Positions 34,384 through 42,248 of a DNA stretch of 64,000 nucleotides are shown here, in pieces. The position numbers were made by a program, and so were the translations under genes. The notes under the pieces were generated by a model that ran no database searches, was not told the DNA's origin, and saw only the letters and a list, made by a program, of their open reading frames with translations. The stretch is taken from NCBI RefSeq assembly GCF_004118375.1, contig NZ_SDHX01000001.1, positions 62,001 to 126,000 of the forward strand, read 5' to 3'. Origin of the DNA: Oleiharenicola lentus. GTDB lineage: Bacteria; Verrucomicrobiota; Verrucomicrobiia; Opitutales; Opitutaceae. Position 1 is the stretch's first letter, and every line of letters begins with the position of its first letter.

Positions 34384-36411
34384 ATGTTCTCCTTCCACGT
34401 CCATGATCCGAAACCGATAGGCTGCAACCATTCCGCCAACACCGCGTTGCCCGCCAGGCTCGTCCACTGGCTGATCGCCCGCCGACATGGCGGGCTCTGG
34501 ATCGTGCTGACAACGGCTTTGGGCTTAACCTTCGTGACGCGCTTTCTCCTCGCGCTCAAAGAAGCCCCCCGCCTCGCGTGGGATGCGAGTCTCGCCGCTT
34601 CGTTCGTGATCGGCGGCCTCTACGACATCGCCGCCTCTTTGTGGTGTATCCTGCCGCTGGCATTGCTTCTGGCGCTGCTGCCACAGCAATGGTTCGGGTG
34701 GCGCGCGGGTCGTGGCCTGGCTCATGGTCTGCTCCTTGGCATCATCTACCTGCTGATTTACGGCGCTGTCGCCGAGTGGCTGTTCTGGGACGAGTTCGGG
34801 GTGCGTTTCAATTTCATCGCGGTGGATTACCTCGTTTACACGACCGAAGTCATCGGGAACATCCGTGAATCATATCCGCTGGGCGGCATTCTGATCGGGG
34901 TGCTCATCGGGGCGTTGCTGGTGCATGGCGCCCTGATTTGGTCCGGCCTGCTGGGCACATGGTTTGGACATGCCGCAACCGGTGCCGGCCGGCGGTGGCG
35001 GGAGACCGCAGTGTGGTGTGCGGTAGCTCTGGGCCTCGGCCTCGGGCTCAACGAACGCTTCATCCCTGCGTTCTCTAACAATTACAACCGCGAGTTGGCC
35101 AAGAACGGCCTGTGGTCGCTCTTCGCGGCCTTCCGGGCCAACCGCCTCGAGTTCGACCGGTTTTATCCCACTTTGCCGGACAAGGAAGCGTTTCAGCGTG
35201 TCGGCCGCATGCTGCACCGGGAGGGGGCCGGCGATCTCCCCCGAGGCGCGCACGACATGCTCCGGATGATTCAGGCGCAAGGGCCGGAGCAGCGACTGAA
35301 CGTCATCCAGATCACGGTCGAGAGCCTGAGCGCGAGTTTTCTGACCCGCTACGGAAACACCGACCGCCTCACCCCGACGCTGGATCAGGTGGCGGAGAAG
35401 TCGCTGGTCTTTGACCGGTTCTACGCCACGGGCACCCGCACGGATCGGGGCATGGAGGCGCTCACACTGAGCGTGCCACCCACACCGGGGCGATCTTTGG
35501 TCAAACGACCCGACAACGCCGGTCTTTTCACTCTGGGTTCCGTTTTTCGCAGCAAGGGCTATAGCACCGCCTTCATCTATGGCGGCTTCGGCTATTTCGA
35601 CAACATGAACGCCTTCTTCGGCGGCAACGGATACCGCGTGGTTGATCGCACCCTGGTGGGCAAGGATGACATCACATTTGCCAACGTCTGGGGTGCCTGC
35701 GACGAGGATCTCTACCGCTGGGCGCTGCGGGAGGCCGATCATGACCATGCGGCGGGCAGGCCGTTCTTTCATTTTGTCATGACCACGTCCAATCACCGCC
35801 CCTATACCTTCCCCGAGGGACGGATCGACCTGCCCTCGAAGGTGTCCGGCAGAAGCGGCGCGGTGAAGTATTCCGACTATGCGATTGGCGAGTTTCTCCG
35901 GCAGGCGGAGTCGAAGCCCTGGTTCAAGAACACCGTCTTCGTCATCGTGGGCGACCACTGTGCGTCCAGCGCCGGGAAGACCACCCTGCCGATGGAAAAT
36001 TACCGCGTGCCCTTGCTGATCTACGCGCCTGGAGGCCAGCTCGCAACAGGAGCAGTCTCCAAGGCCACGAGCCAGATCGACTATGCGCCCACTTTGCTGG
36101 GGCTTCTGCGGTGGAGCTACCCGAGTCGTTTCTTCGGCCGGGACGTGCTGGCACCCGAGGCGGACGAGGATGGGCCGCTGTTTGTCGGCACCTATCAAAA
36201 GCTTGGCATGTATCGACGCGGCGGCCTGGCGGTCCTGCAACCGATGCGGCCGGCTGAAGTTTACGACTACGATCCGGAGACCTGGGCGCTTGATGCCTGC
36301 GGGACGGGAACGGGTCTCATCAAGGATGCAATCGCTTCCTACCAAACCGCTGCGTGGCTTTTCAAAAACCGTGCGCAACGCGAATATGCCGGCACCGATG
36401 CTCAACCTTGA
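34384..36411 (+). CDS. LTA-synthase-like sulfatase/phosphotransferase membrane protein
   Basis: An alkaline-phosphatase-superfamily protein of 675 residues. About five transmembrane helices fill the first 220 residues, followed by a periplasmic catalytic domain. Metal/catalytic residues are visible: Glu313 in QITVESLS, Thr351 or Thr353 in ATGTRTDRG, and Asp524-His525 in VIVGDHCASS, with spacing close to that of LtaS. Such enzymes move phosphoglycerol or phosphoethanolamine onto glycans or lipids. In a Gram-negative this suggests envelope modification. It overlaps the following PAP2 gene, so the two probably act together on a phospholipid-derived substrate. Confidence 0.82.
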   Translation: MFSFHVHDPKPIGCNHSANTALPARLVHWLIARRHGGLWIVLTTALGLTFVTRFLLALKEAPRLAWDASLAASFVIGGLYDIAASLWCILPLALLLALLPQQWFGWRAGRGLAHGLLLGIIYLLIYGAVAEWLFWDEFGVRFNFIAVDYLVYTTEVIGNIRESYPLGGILIGVLIGALLVHGALIWSGLLGTWFGHAATGAGRRWRETAVWCAVALGLGLGLNERFIPAFSNNYNRELAKNGLWSLFAAFRANRLEFDRFYPTLPDKEAFQRVGRMLHREGAGDLPRGAHDMLRMIQAQGPEQRLNVIQITVESLSASFLTRYGNTDRLTPTLDQVAEKSLVFDRFYATGTRTDRGMEALTLSVPPTPGRSLVKRPDNAGLFTLGSVFRSKGYSTAFIYGGFGYFDNMNAFFGGNGYRVVDRTLVGKDDITFANVWGACDEDLYRWALREADHDHAAGRPFFHFVMTTSNHRPYTFPEGRIDLPSKVSGRSGAVKYSDYAIGEFLRQAESKPWFKNTVFVIVGDHCASSAGKTTLPMENYRVPLLIYAPGGQLATGAVSKATSQIDYAPTLLGLLRWSYPSRFFGRDVLAPEADEDGPLFVGTYQKLGMYRRGGLAVLQPMRPAEVYDYDPETWALDACGTGTGLIKDAIASYQTAAWLFKNRAQREYAGTDAQP

Positions 36412-37141
36412 ACGCAGCCTGGGCTGGAGCATCGGCCTGCTGGCCGCCGTTTTTGCCCTGTTCGAGATCACGCCCCTAGATCTCTGGGTGCAGGATCGCC
36501 TGTTCGACTTTCAGCGCGAAGCCTGGCTGATCGACGGCCGGGAGCCGGCGGGCAGGGTTCTATTCTACACCGGCCCCAAGGCGGCCATCATCGCGTTCGG
36601 CGCCCTGTTGCTCGTGTCACTCGTGTTGCCCGCGTCTTGGCGCACGCGACTGCCGGTGGCCTTCCGCTCCCGGCGGCGTGGCTGGGCTCTTTTTCTCACC
36701 TTGGGCCTGGTGCCGGCGGCGATCGGTTGGAGCAAGTCGGCCACCAATGTTTTTTGTCCGTCAGAAATTCGGCGTTATGGCGGCGATGTGCCCTACGTGC
36801 GCGTGCTGGAGAGCTACCCTGTGGGGGATCGGCCGCAACGCCGGGGACGCTGCTTCCCCGGGGGACACGCCAGCGGTGGTTTCGCGCTTCTCGCGCTGGC
36901 CGGACTGGCCCATGACCGGCGGGGGCAATGGCTGGGCATCGGGATCGGCCTTACGGTCGGTTCACTGATGGGCTTCTATCAGATGGCGAAAGGCGCGCAC
37001 TACCTCAGTCACACGCTCATTACGGCGTTGGTCGCATGGATTGGCTTTCTTCTTTTGCAAAAGGCCGTCGGCGTTGTCTCGCGACCAAATGACGCCGACG
37101 GATTTCCATTCATGGACTCACGCAACACCCAACCCAGATGA
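36386..37141 (+). CDS. PAP2-family membrane phosphatase
   Basis: A polytopic membrane protein of 251 residues. The PAP2 motifs are recognisable: KSATNVFCPSEIRRYGG (motif 1), CFPGGHASGGFALL (motif 2, PGGH in place of PSGH), and KGAHYLSHTLITAL (motif 3, SH rather than RH). The start is the ATG at 36386, overlapping the sulfatase gene by 26 bp; an ATG at 36398 is also possible. It may recycle a lipid phosphate released by the sulfatase-like transferase, as in lipid A remodelling pairs; this is inference from pairing. Confidence 0.8.
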   Translation: MPAPMLNLERSLGWSIGLLAAVFALFEITPLDLWVQDRLFDFQREAWLIDGREPAGRVLFYTGPKAAIIAFGALLLVSLVLPASWRTRLPVAFRSRRRGWALFLTLGLVPAAIGWSKSATNVFCPSEIRRYGGDVPYVRVLESYPVGDRPQRRGRCFPGGHASGGFALLALAGLAHDRRGQWLGIGIGLTVGSLMGFYQMAKGAHYLSHTLITALVAWIGFLLLQKAVGVVSRPNDADGFPFMDSRNTQPR

Positions 37142-37148
37142 CCCGACC

Positions 37149-39110
37149 ATGAGCCAAGAACAACACCCGGATTCCCATGACGACTCATGCAGCCACGGAC
37201 ACGGCGATGAGGCCGACCGGCGGGAAACAATCAGCCTTGTCGTTTCGGGCGGGCTGGTCGGCGCGGCCTTGCTGGCGCACTTGACCGTTTTCGGCTCGAA
37301 GAACGTGACCGCGGCACTGGCCTTCGGTGCCATCGCGTCCGGGGGCTGGTTCCTCGTGCCCAAGGCTTGGGCCGCAGTCCGTAAATTCCGTCCGGACATC
37401 AATCTGCTCGTGGTGATTGCCGCCATCGGCGCCTCGATCATCGGCGAATGGGTCGAGGCCTCCGCCGTGGTGTTTTTGTTCGGCGTGGCCGAGTGGCTGG
37501 AGGGCTGGGCCGACCGGCGTGCCCGGCGCGCCACCCGGGCCTTGCTCGAACTCGCCCCGCAGACCGCCCGCATGATGCGCGACGGCCGTCTGGTCGAGGT
37601 GCCGGTGGATCAAGTGGGTGTGGGCAAGATCATCGCCGTAGCCTCCGGCATGAGCGTGCCGCTCGATGGCGTGGTCGTATCCGGGGAATCTTCCGTCAAC
37701 CAGGCGCCGATCACCGGCGAATCCGTCCCGGTGGACAAGCGTGTCGGCGATCCGGTGTTCGCCGGCACGATCAATGGCGAGGGCTCGCTGGAGGTCCAAG
37801 TCTCCAAGGCGGCCGGCGATACCACGCTGGCGCGCATCATCCGTCTGGTCACCGAAGCCCAGGAACAGAAGGCCCCGACCCAGCGCTTCGTGGATGTCTT
37901 TGCGCGCCACTACACGCCGACCGTCACGGTGATGGCGCTGCTCATATCCCTGATCCCGCCGCTGGCGATGGGTGGCGAGTGGAGCGTGTGGCTCTACCGG
38001 GCCTGCGTGCTGCTGATCATTGCCTGTCCCTGTGCGCTGGTGATTTCCACGCCGGTCAGCATCGTCGCGGGGCTCACGGCGCTGGCGCGTCGCGGCGTGC
38101 TGGTCAAAGGCGGCGCCCACCTCGAAACCATCGGTCGCCTGAAGGGGCTGGCGGTGGACAAGACGGGCACGATCACCGAAGGAAAACCCAAGGTGCAGGG
38201 AGTCGAGCCGGTCGGCTCCGCCACGGAGAGCGATGTCCTGCGCATCGCCGCAGCCATTGACGACCACTCGGCGCACCCGCTCGCCAAGGCCGTCGTGGCT
38301 CATGCCCACGAGCGGCAGATTGCCTTCCCGCGGGCGGAAAACTACCAGGCGCGCAGCGGGCGCGGAGCCGAGGGCCGCGTGGACGGACACGATTATTTCG
38401 TCGGCAACCACCGTTTCACGCACGAATTGGGCGTTTGCTCCGACGACGTGGAGCGCCGTCTGGCCGCGGTCGAGGAACGCGGCCTGTCGGTGGTCGTTGT
38501 GGGACACCGTCCGCATGACGGCTGCAAAGGGGAGGTATTCGGCATTATCGCGGTTGGCGACACGCTGCGGCCGAACGCGAAGGCCGCCGTGGCCGACCTG
38601 CATGCCGCCGGTGTGGTCGAGGTCGTCATGCTCAGCGGCGACAATCAGCGGACAGCGGACTACATCGCCCGGCAGGTCGGCATTGATGTGGCGCGCGGCG
38701 ATCTGCTCCCGGAGCAGAAAGTCGAGGCCGTGAAGGCCCTCCGGGAGAAGCACGGCGTGGCCGGCATGGTCGGCGATGGCGTGAACGACGCACCGGCGAT
38801 GGCCACGGCCAGCATCGGCATCGCCATGGGGGCGGCGGGAACGGATGCCGCCATCGAGACGGCCGACATCGCCCTCATGCAGGACGATCTCGGCAAGATC
38901 GCGGACAGTATCCGCTTAGGCCGCCGCACGCTCAGCATCGTCTATTTCAACATCACCTTCGCGCTCGCCCTGAAGGCGGTGTTCCTCGTCCTGACCTTGC
39001 TGGGCCATGCCAGCCTGTGGTTCGCCATTCTCGCGGATACCGGAGCAACCCTGCTGGTGATCGCGAACGCGCTGCGCCTGCTGCGGGCACCCAAACCAGC
39101 CGCCTCCTAG
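37149..39110 (+). CDS. P1B-type heavy-metal ATPase (ZntA/CadA-like)
   Basis: A metal-exporting P-type ATPase of 653 residues. The start at 37149 begins a His/Asp-rich tail (QHPDSHDDSCSHGHGDEADR) in place of an HMA domain. Signatures are all present: PITGESVPVDK, CPC at residues 293-295 in IIACPCALV, phosphorylated Asp337 in DKTGTITEGK, the His-Pro pair in DDHSAHPLAKAV, and GDGVNDAPAM. The CPC motif with the His-rich N-terminus suggests Zn/Cd/Pb (P1B-2) rather than copper. It starts 7 bp after the PAP2 stop. Confidence 0.93.
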   Translation: MSQEQHPDSHDDSCSHGHGDEADRRETISLVVSGGLVGAALLAHLTVFGSKNVTAALAFGAIASGGWFLVPKAWAAVRKFRPDINLLVVIAAIGASIIGEWVEASAVVFLFGVAEWLEGWADRRARRATRALLELAPQTARMMRDGRLVEVPVDQVGVGKIIAVASGMSVPLDGVVVSGESSVNQAPITGESVPVDKRVGDPVFAGTINGEGSLEVQVSKAAGDTTLARIIRLVTEAQEQKAPTQRFVDVFARHYTPTVTVMALLISLIPPLAMGGEWSVWLYRACVLLIIACPCALVISTPVSIVAGLTALARRGVLVKGGAHLETIGRLKGLAVDKTGTITEGKPKVQGVEPVGSATESDVLRIAAAIDDHSAHPLAKAVVAHAHERQIAFPRAENYQARSGRGAEGRVDGHDYFVGNHRFTHELGVCSDDVERRLAAVEERGLSVVVVGHRPHDGCKGEVFGIIAVGDTLRPNAKAAVADLHAAGVVEVVMLSGDNQRTADYIARQVGIDVARGDLLPEQKVEAVKALREKHGVAGMVGDGVNDAPAMATASIGIAMGAAGTDAAIETADIALMQDDLGKIADSIRLGRRTLSIVYFNITFALALKAVFLVLTLLGHASLWFAILADTGATLLVIANALRLLRAPKPAAS

Positions 39111-39115
39111 CGTCG

Positions 39116-39379
39116 ATGCGCTCCCACCGTCCCACCTCCGCGCCCGCAAAGTCCCGCCGCCCGGTTCGGTGGAACCTGGAGGTCATCCCGTGGGGAATTG
39201 TTGCTGGGATATTGGTGGGGCTGGGTGCCGAACTTTACTCGCACATTGTGAGCGTGCTCTGGATGACCGGTGGCGGATTGCTGGGCGGTGTCGCGGGTGC
39301 GCTCTGCGACACGGCGCTGTATCTCTATCGAAAATACCGGCAGAAGCGGTCCCGTGTGGATTTTCAGGCCCACAGGTAA
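39116..39379 (+). CDS. Small membrane protein after the P-type ATPase
   Basis: An 87-residue protein with a basic N-terminus and two close hydrophobic segments (VIPWGIVAGILVGLGAELYS and VLWMTGGGLLGGVAGALCDT), then a basic tail. It starts 5 bp after the ATPase stop codon and is probably co-transcribed. No family recognised. It might be a small partner of the ATPase. Confidence 0.5.
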   Translation: MRSHRPTSAPAKSRRPVRWNLEVIPWGIVAGILVGLGAELYSHIVSVLWMTGGGLLGGVAGALCDTALYLYRKYRQKRSRVDFQAHR

Positions 39380-39492
39380 GCAATGTCGGCACAGAATGGG
39401 ACGATCACCTCCAAGCAAATACTATCGCTCCAATTCCGATAAACCTGATCCACGAATAGGGAGGGTTTGATCCGTTGCGCTTGCCTACGGTG

Positions 39493-39524
39493 AAAAACCC
39501 GCCCCGGTGGCCCGGCCGGGGCGG
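39493..39524 (-). terminator. Rho-independent terminator of the sigma-factor operon
   Basis: On the minus strand CCGCCCCGG (from 39524 down) pairs with CCGGGGCGG (ending 39499), a 9-bp stem, followed by GTTTTT. It lies about 80 bp beyond the stop of the sigma gene. The rest of 39380-39600 shows nothing else recognisable. Confidence 0.8.
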
Positions 39525-39600
39525 TGGCCCGTAAAATGAGATGTCGTTCTCGGATGGGTGTCAATCCGCCGCAACCGATTCGGGCTGGCTTTGGTCGTGA

Positions 39601-40185
39601 TCAGGTTGGCAGCGAGGCGAGTTGCTGCTGCAGTTTCTGCCTAGCCCGATAGAGGCGATTCTCCACGGCCTTCGGCGTGCAGCCGAGGGCGGCGGCAATC
39701 TCGCCCATCGACTGCTGTTCATACTCGAAGAGCACCAGCGCCGTGCGCAGGTCGAGCGGCAGCGCGGCGACGGCGGCCCGCACGGTGGCAATGCGTTCAT
39801 GCCTCACGGCCTCATCAGAGGCTTGGGCACCCGCTGCCGACTGATCTTCGGTGTCACCCCCCGTGTCCATCCACGCACTGAGCGACAGTGTTGGCCGACG
39901 TTTCCACCAGCGTAGCCGGTTCTTGGCCTGGTTGGCCGCAATGGAAAAGCACCAGGTTGAGAACTTCGCCCCGGGGCGATAGGTGCTGCGTTTGGTGTAG
40001 ATCCGGAAAAAGACTTCCTGGGCCAGATCCTCCGCCTCGGTCGTGCTCCCAACCAAGCGGAAAATGAAGCGTTTCACCGGCAGTTCCCAGCGCTGCATCA
40101 AGGGGGCCAGCGCAGCGTCGTCTCCCGCCTGCAGCTGGCCCATCAATTCCTCGTCGCTTGGGTTGGCGCCCGGTTCAGACTCCAT
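39601..40185 (-). CDS. ECF RNA polymerase sigma factor (CnrH-like position)
   Basis: A 194-residue sigma-70 family protein. Region 2 is TEAEDLAQEVFFRIYTKRST and KFSTWCFSIAANQAKNRLR; region 4 is SMGEIAAALGCTPKAVENRL. The start is the ATG at 40185, 5 bp after the stop of the upstream sensor gene. Order and sizes (small membrane protein, periplasmic sensor, sigma factor) match cnrYXH of Cupriavidus metallidurans, where metal binding by X releases sigma H from Y. It probably recognises the repeated promoter motif found at 40993, 41042 and 50137. Confidence 0.9.
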   Translation of the reverse strand: MESEPGANPSDEELMGQLQAGDDAALAPLMQRWELPVKRFIFRLVGSTTEAEDLAQEVFFRIYTKRSTYRPGAKFSTWCFSIAANQAKNRLRWWKRRPTLSLSAWMDTGGDTEDQSAAGAQASDEAVRHERIATVRAAVAALPLDLRTALVLFEYEQQSMGEIAAALGCTPKAVENRLYRARQKLQQQLASLPT

Positions 40186-40190
40186 GTCGC

Positions 40191-40676
40191 CTAGTGTTGG
40201 TGCCCACCTTCGAGTTTCAGATCGGGCGCGACCTGGTGATCGAAGTTCGCGATCTTCGGCAGCACGAGCGCGAGATAGCGCTGGCCGTCTTCGGGCGACA
40301 TCACCGCCGCAACCTGTTGCACATGGATGGTGATGGCCGACTCGCAGGTGGCGCGTAGCGTCTGGAGCGCGCGCTCCGCTTCCGCCGTGGCGGCAGGATC
40401 GGCACCCTCGGTCGTGCGCAGGGCATTGCGCGCCTTGATCGCTCCCTGAATCAGCCGGCAATGCTCCTCGCAGGATGGGGCATAGGCTGCATGCAAGCGT
40501 TTGATCTCGGCAAACTGGCGCTCATCGAGGTTGAAGTCCGTCCGCAGCCAAGCCATGGCATCGCCCTTGCGGGCGGCGGCGTGCAGCTCCGGAGCGCTGC
40601 TGAAGTGGTAGCACGCAAATCCTGCGGCCACCGCGGCGATCCCCAGCAAAAGGAGGGTGCGCAGCAGGTAGGTCAT
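40191..40676 (-). CDS. Periplasmic heavy-metal sensor (CnrX/Spy-like)
   Basis: A 161-residue membrane-anchored periplasmic helical protein. One N-terminal transmembrane segment (LLRTLLLLGIAAVAAGFACY) is followed by a four-helix domain with possible metal ligands, notably RLHAAYAPSCEEHCRLIQGA, as is typical of the heavy-metal sensor/resistance family that includes CnrX. The C-terminus is GGHQH. Its ATG overlaps the stop of the upstream gene (ATGA) and the sigma gene starts 5 bp after its stop. It should bind the inducing metal and relay it to the anti-sigma protein. Confidence 0.82.
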   Translation of the reverse strand: MTYLLRTLLLLGIAAVAAGFACYHFSSAPELHAAARKGDAMAWLRTDFNLDERQFAEIKRLHAAYAPSCEEHCRLIQGAIKARNALRTTEGADPAATAEAERALQTLRATCESAITIHVQQVAAVMSPEDGQRYLALVLPKIANFDHQVAPDLKLEGGHQH

Positions 40677-40975
40677 GGCTTCAGCACGGCCTGCGCGCGG
40701 GGGTCCAGTTCCACCAGGTAGGAGACCACCATGGCTTCGCGGTCGGCCTGGACGCGGGCTTGGGCAATGGCGCGGCCGGCGAAACCGGCCACACCGAAGG
40801 TTAGCACCGCGGCCACGGACCACGCGGCGGTGTGGGCGCGGAGGTAGGAGGGCCAGGAGGCTTCGACCTGCCGCCCGATGCGCCGCCAGACGGCAGCGCG
40901 GAACCCCGGGTCGGACGGCGGCTTAACGCGCCATTCCTGCAGGGTCTCGGAGAGCTTATCACGGGAAGTGTTCAT
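40673..40975 (-). CDS. Single-pass membrane protein, probable anti-sigma factor (CnrY-like position)
   Basis: A 100-residue protein with a cytoplasmic N-terminus of about 50 residues (LSETLQEWRVKPPSDPGFRA), one transmembrane segment (AWSVAAVLTFGVAGFAGRAI) and a short periplasmic tail. That layout fits an anti-sigma factor holding the sigma at the membrane. It is first in the operon, preceded by the sigma-type promoter at 40993-41019. Sequence similarity to CnrY itself is not evident; the role is inferred from position and topology. Confidence 0.7.
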   Translation of the reverse strand: MNTSRDKLSETLQEWRVKPPSDPGFRAAVWRRIGRQVEASWPSYLRAHTAAWSVAAVLTFGVAGFAGRAIAQARVQADREAMVVSYLVELDPRAQAVLKP

Positions 40976-40992
40976 GGGAATTGCGAGGGGTA

Positions 40993-41019
40993 ATACACCG
41001 TATCCCGCCAAATCCCTCA
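40993..41019 (-). promoter_or_regulatory. ECF-type promoter of the sigma operon
   Basis: On the minus strand TGAGGGATTT (41019-41010) is separated by 11 bp from GTGTAT (40998-40993), 18 bp upstream of the anti-sigma start codon. The same motif with identical spacing occurs on the plus strand at 41042 and at 50137, indicating autoregulation by the sigma factor. Confidence 0.75.
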
Positions 41020-41041
41020 CGCTAATTTTTCCGAAGCGCCC

Positions 41042-41068
41042 TGAGTGATTTCCGGCCCCGGGGTGTAT
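41042..41068 (+). promoter_or_regulatory. ECF-type promoter of the copper/silver block
   Basis: TGAGTGATTT at 41042-41051, 11 bp, then GTGTAT at 41063-41068. It lies back to back with the sigma operon promoter and 58 bp upstream of the ATG at 41127. It is the likely start of transcription for the block 41127 to about 50110. Confidence 0.78.
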
Positions 41069-41126
41069 GACTGGCAGACAACCGCGCAACCCGCACGGAC
41101 CAACGAAACCCAACCTCACTCACTCC

Positions 41127-41366
41127 ATGAAAGCCACAAAACTCCTCCTCGCCGCCGCAGCCTTCGCCAGCCTCGCCTCCCTCAGCTTTGCCGGTCCCGG
41201 CCCCGAATACTGGGCGCGCATGAACAAGAACCAGAAGCCGTCCTCGTATCCGAGCATTTGGCGGACCAAGGCGGACGCCGACACCAAGGTCCAGGCCGCC
41301 GCCAAGCCGGCCGCCGAGACTGCTGCCGGTTGCACCGCCTGCCAAGGCTGCGCCAAGAAATCCTGA
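41127..41366 (+). CDS. Small exported Cys-containing peptide
   Basis: A 79-residue protein. The ATG at 41127 starts a signal peptide (LLLAAAAFASLASLSFAGPG). The mature part is short, with a Lys/Ala-rich linker and a CTACQGC cluster near the C-terminus. It is the first gene after the sigma-type promoter. It may buffer or deliver copper in the periplasm; family unknown. Confidence 0.65.
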   Translation: MKATKLLLAAAAFASLASLSFAGPGPEYWARMNKNQKPSSYPSIWRTKADADTKVQAAAKPAAETAAGCTACQGCAKKS

Positions 41367-41497
41367 CCGGCCACCCACGGTCACCGCCGATCCAGCCGCC
41401 GCCACTGCCGAGCGGCTGGATTTTTGATCCAGCTACCGCGCCCAGATCCCGTCCCGTCTGACTCCCCCCCTTTCCCGCAGTCCCACTTCGCCAGGAT

Positions 41498-42229
41498 ATG
41501 AAACCCTTCCGCTCCGCCACCGCCATCGCGCTCACCAGTCTGCTGTTGGTCAGCACGCCTCAACTTTTCGCCCAGCATACCGGGCACGGCTCTGCCGCCG
41601 CTCCTTCGACCAGAACGGAGGCCCCACCGCGAACGGAAGTTTCTGCGGCTGCGTTGCAATCGCTGGCTGTCGCCATGAGTGATGCCAGTGCGGCCCTGGC
41701 GAAGGACGACTTCGCGCTTTATCAGTCCCTGCGCACGTCCGTTCGCAACGCGCTTCACGATCTGGAGGATGCGGACCCGAAATTGGCGGCAACCCTGACC
41801 ACGACCCCAGCCGATCCTCTGCCGAACCGGGGCAACCTTACCGACGCCCGCAAGGACTTCGTCCGGTTCAGCACGGCGGTGACCGATGTGGTTCGGAGCC
41901 GCAAGATCCAGCAATCCGCGAATCTCCGCATCTTTGAATGCACGATGGCCCCGGAGATCGGCACTGGGCGCTGGCTGCAACAGGAAGCCGGCGCCAAGAA
42001 TCCGTTCTTCGGCTCGGCCATGCTCAAGTGTGGCGTCGAACTCGACCGAAAGGTCTCGGCGCGGGCGCTCCCTCCGGGACACCCCCCGGTCGAGGGTCTG
42101 ACCCCGGCCGACTATGCACGTTATGCGGGCATCAAGCCGGCTGCGGCCCCCAGCGGCGGGTGCGGTGGCTGCGGCATGAGCAAGGAAGCCATGGCCGCAG
42201 GCGAGCCCTGCGAACACAGCAAGAAGTAG
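41498..42229 (+). CDS. DUF3347-type periplasmic metal-cluster protein
   Basis: A 243-residue exported protein; signal LTSLLLVSTPQLFAQHTGHG. The helical core and the ECTMAPEIGTGRWLQ segment, followed by KNPFFGSAMLKCG, are typical of DUF3347, a domain found with Cus-type efflux systems and thought to bind Cu or Ag. A C-terminal cluster GGCGGCGMSKEAM ends the protein. It lies 20 bp before the CusC-like gene. Confidence 0.78.
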   Translation: MKPFRSATAIALTSLLLVSTPQLFAQHTGHGSAAAPSTRTEAPPRTEVSAAALQSLAVAMSDASAALAKDDFALYQSLRTSVRNALHDLEDADPKLAATLTTTPADPLPNRGNLTDARKDFVRFSTAVTDVVRSRKIQQSANLRIFECTMAPEIGTGRWLQQEAGAKNPFFGSAMLKCGVELDRKVSARALPPGHPPVEGLTPADYARYAGIKPAAAPSGGCGGCGMSKEAMAAGEPCEHSKK

Positions 42230-42248
42230 TCGCTTCCCTGTAAACCTC

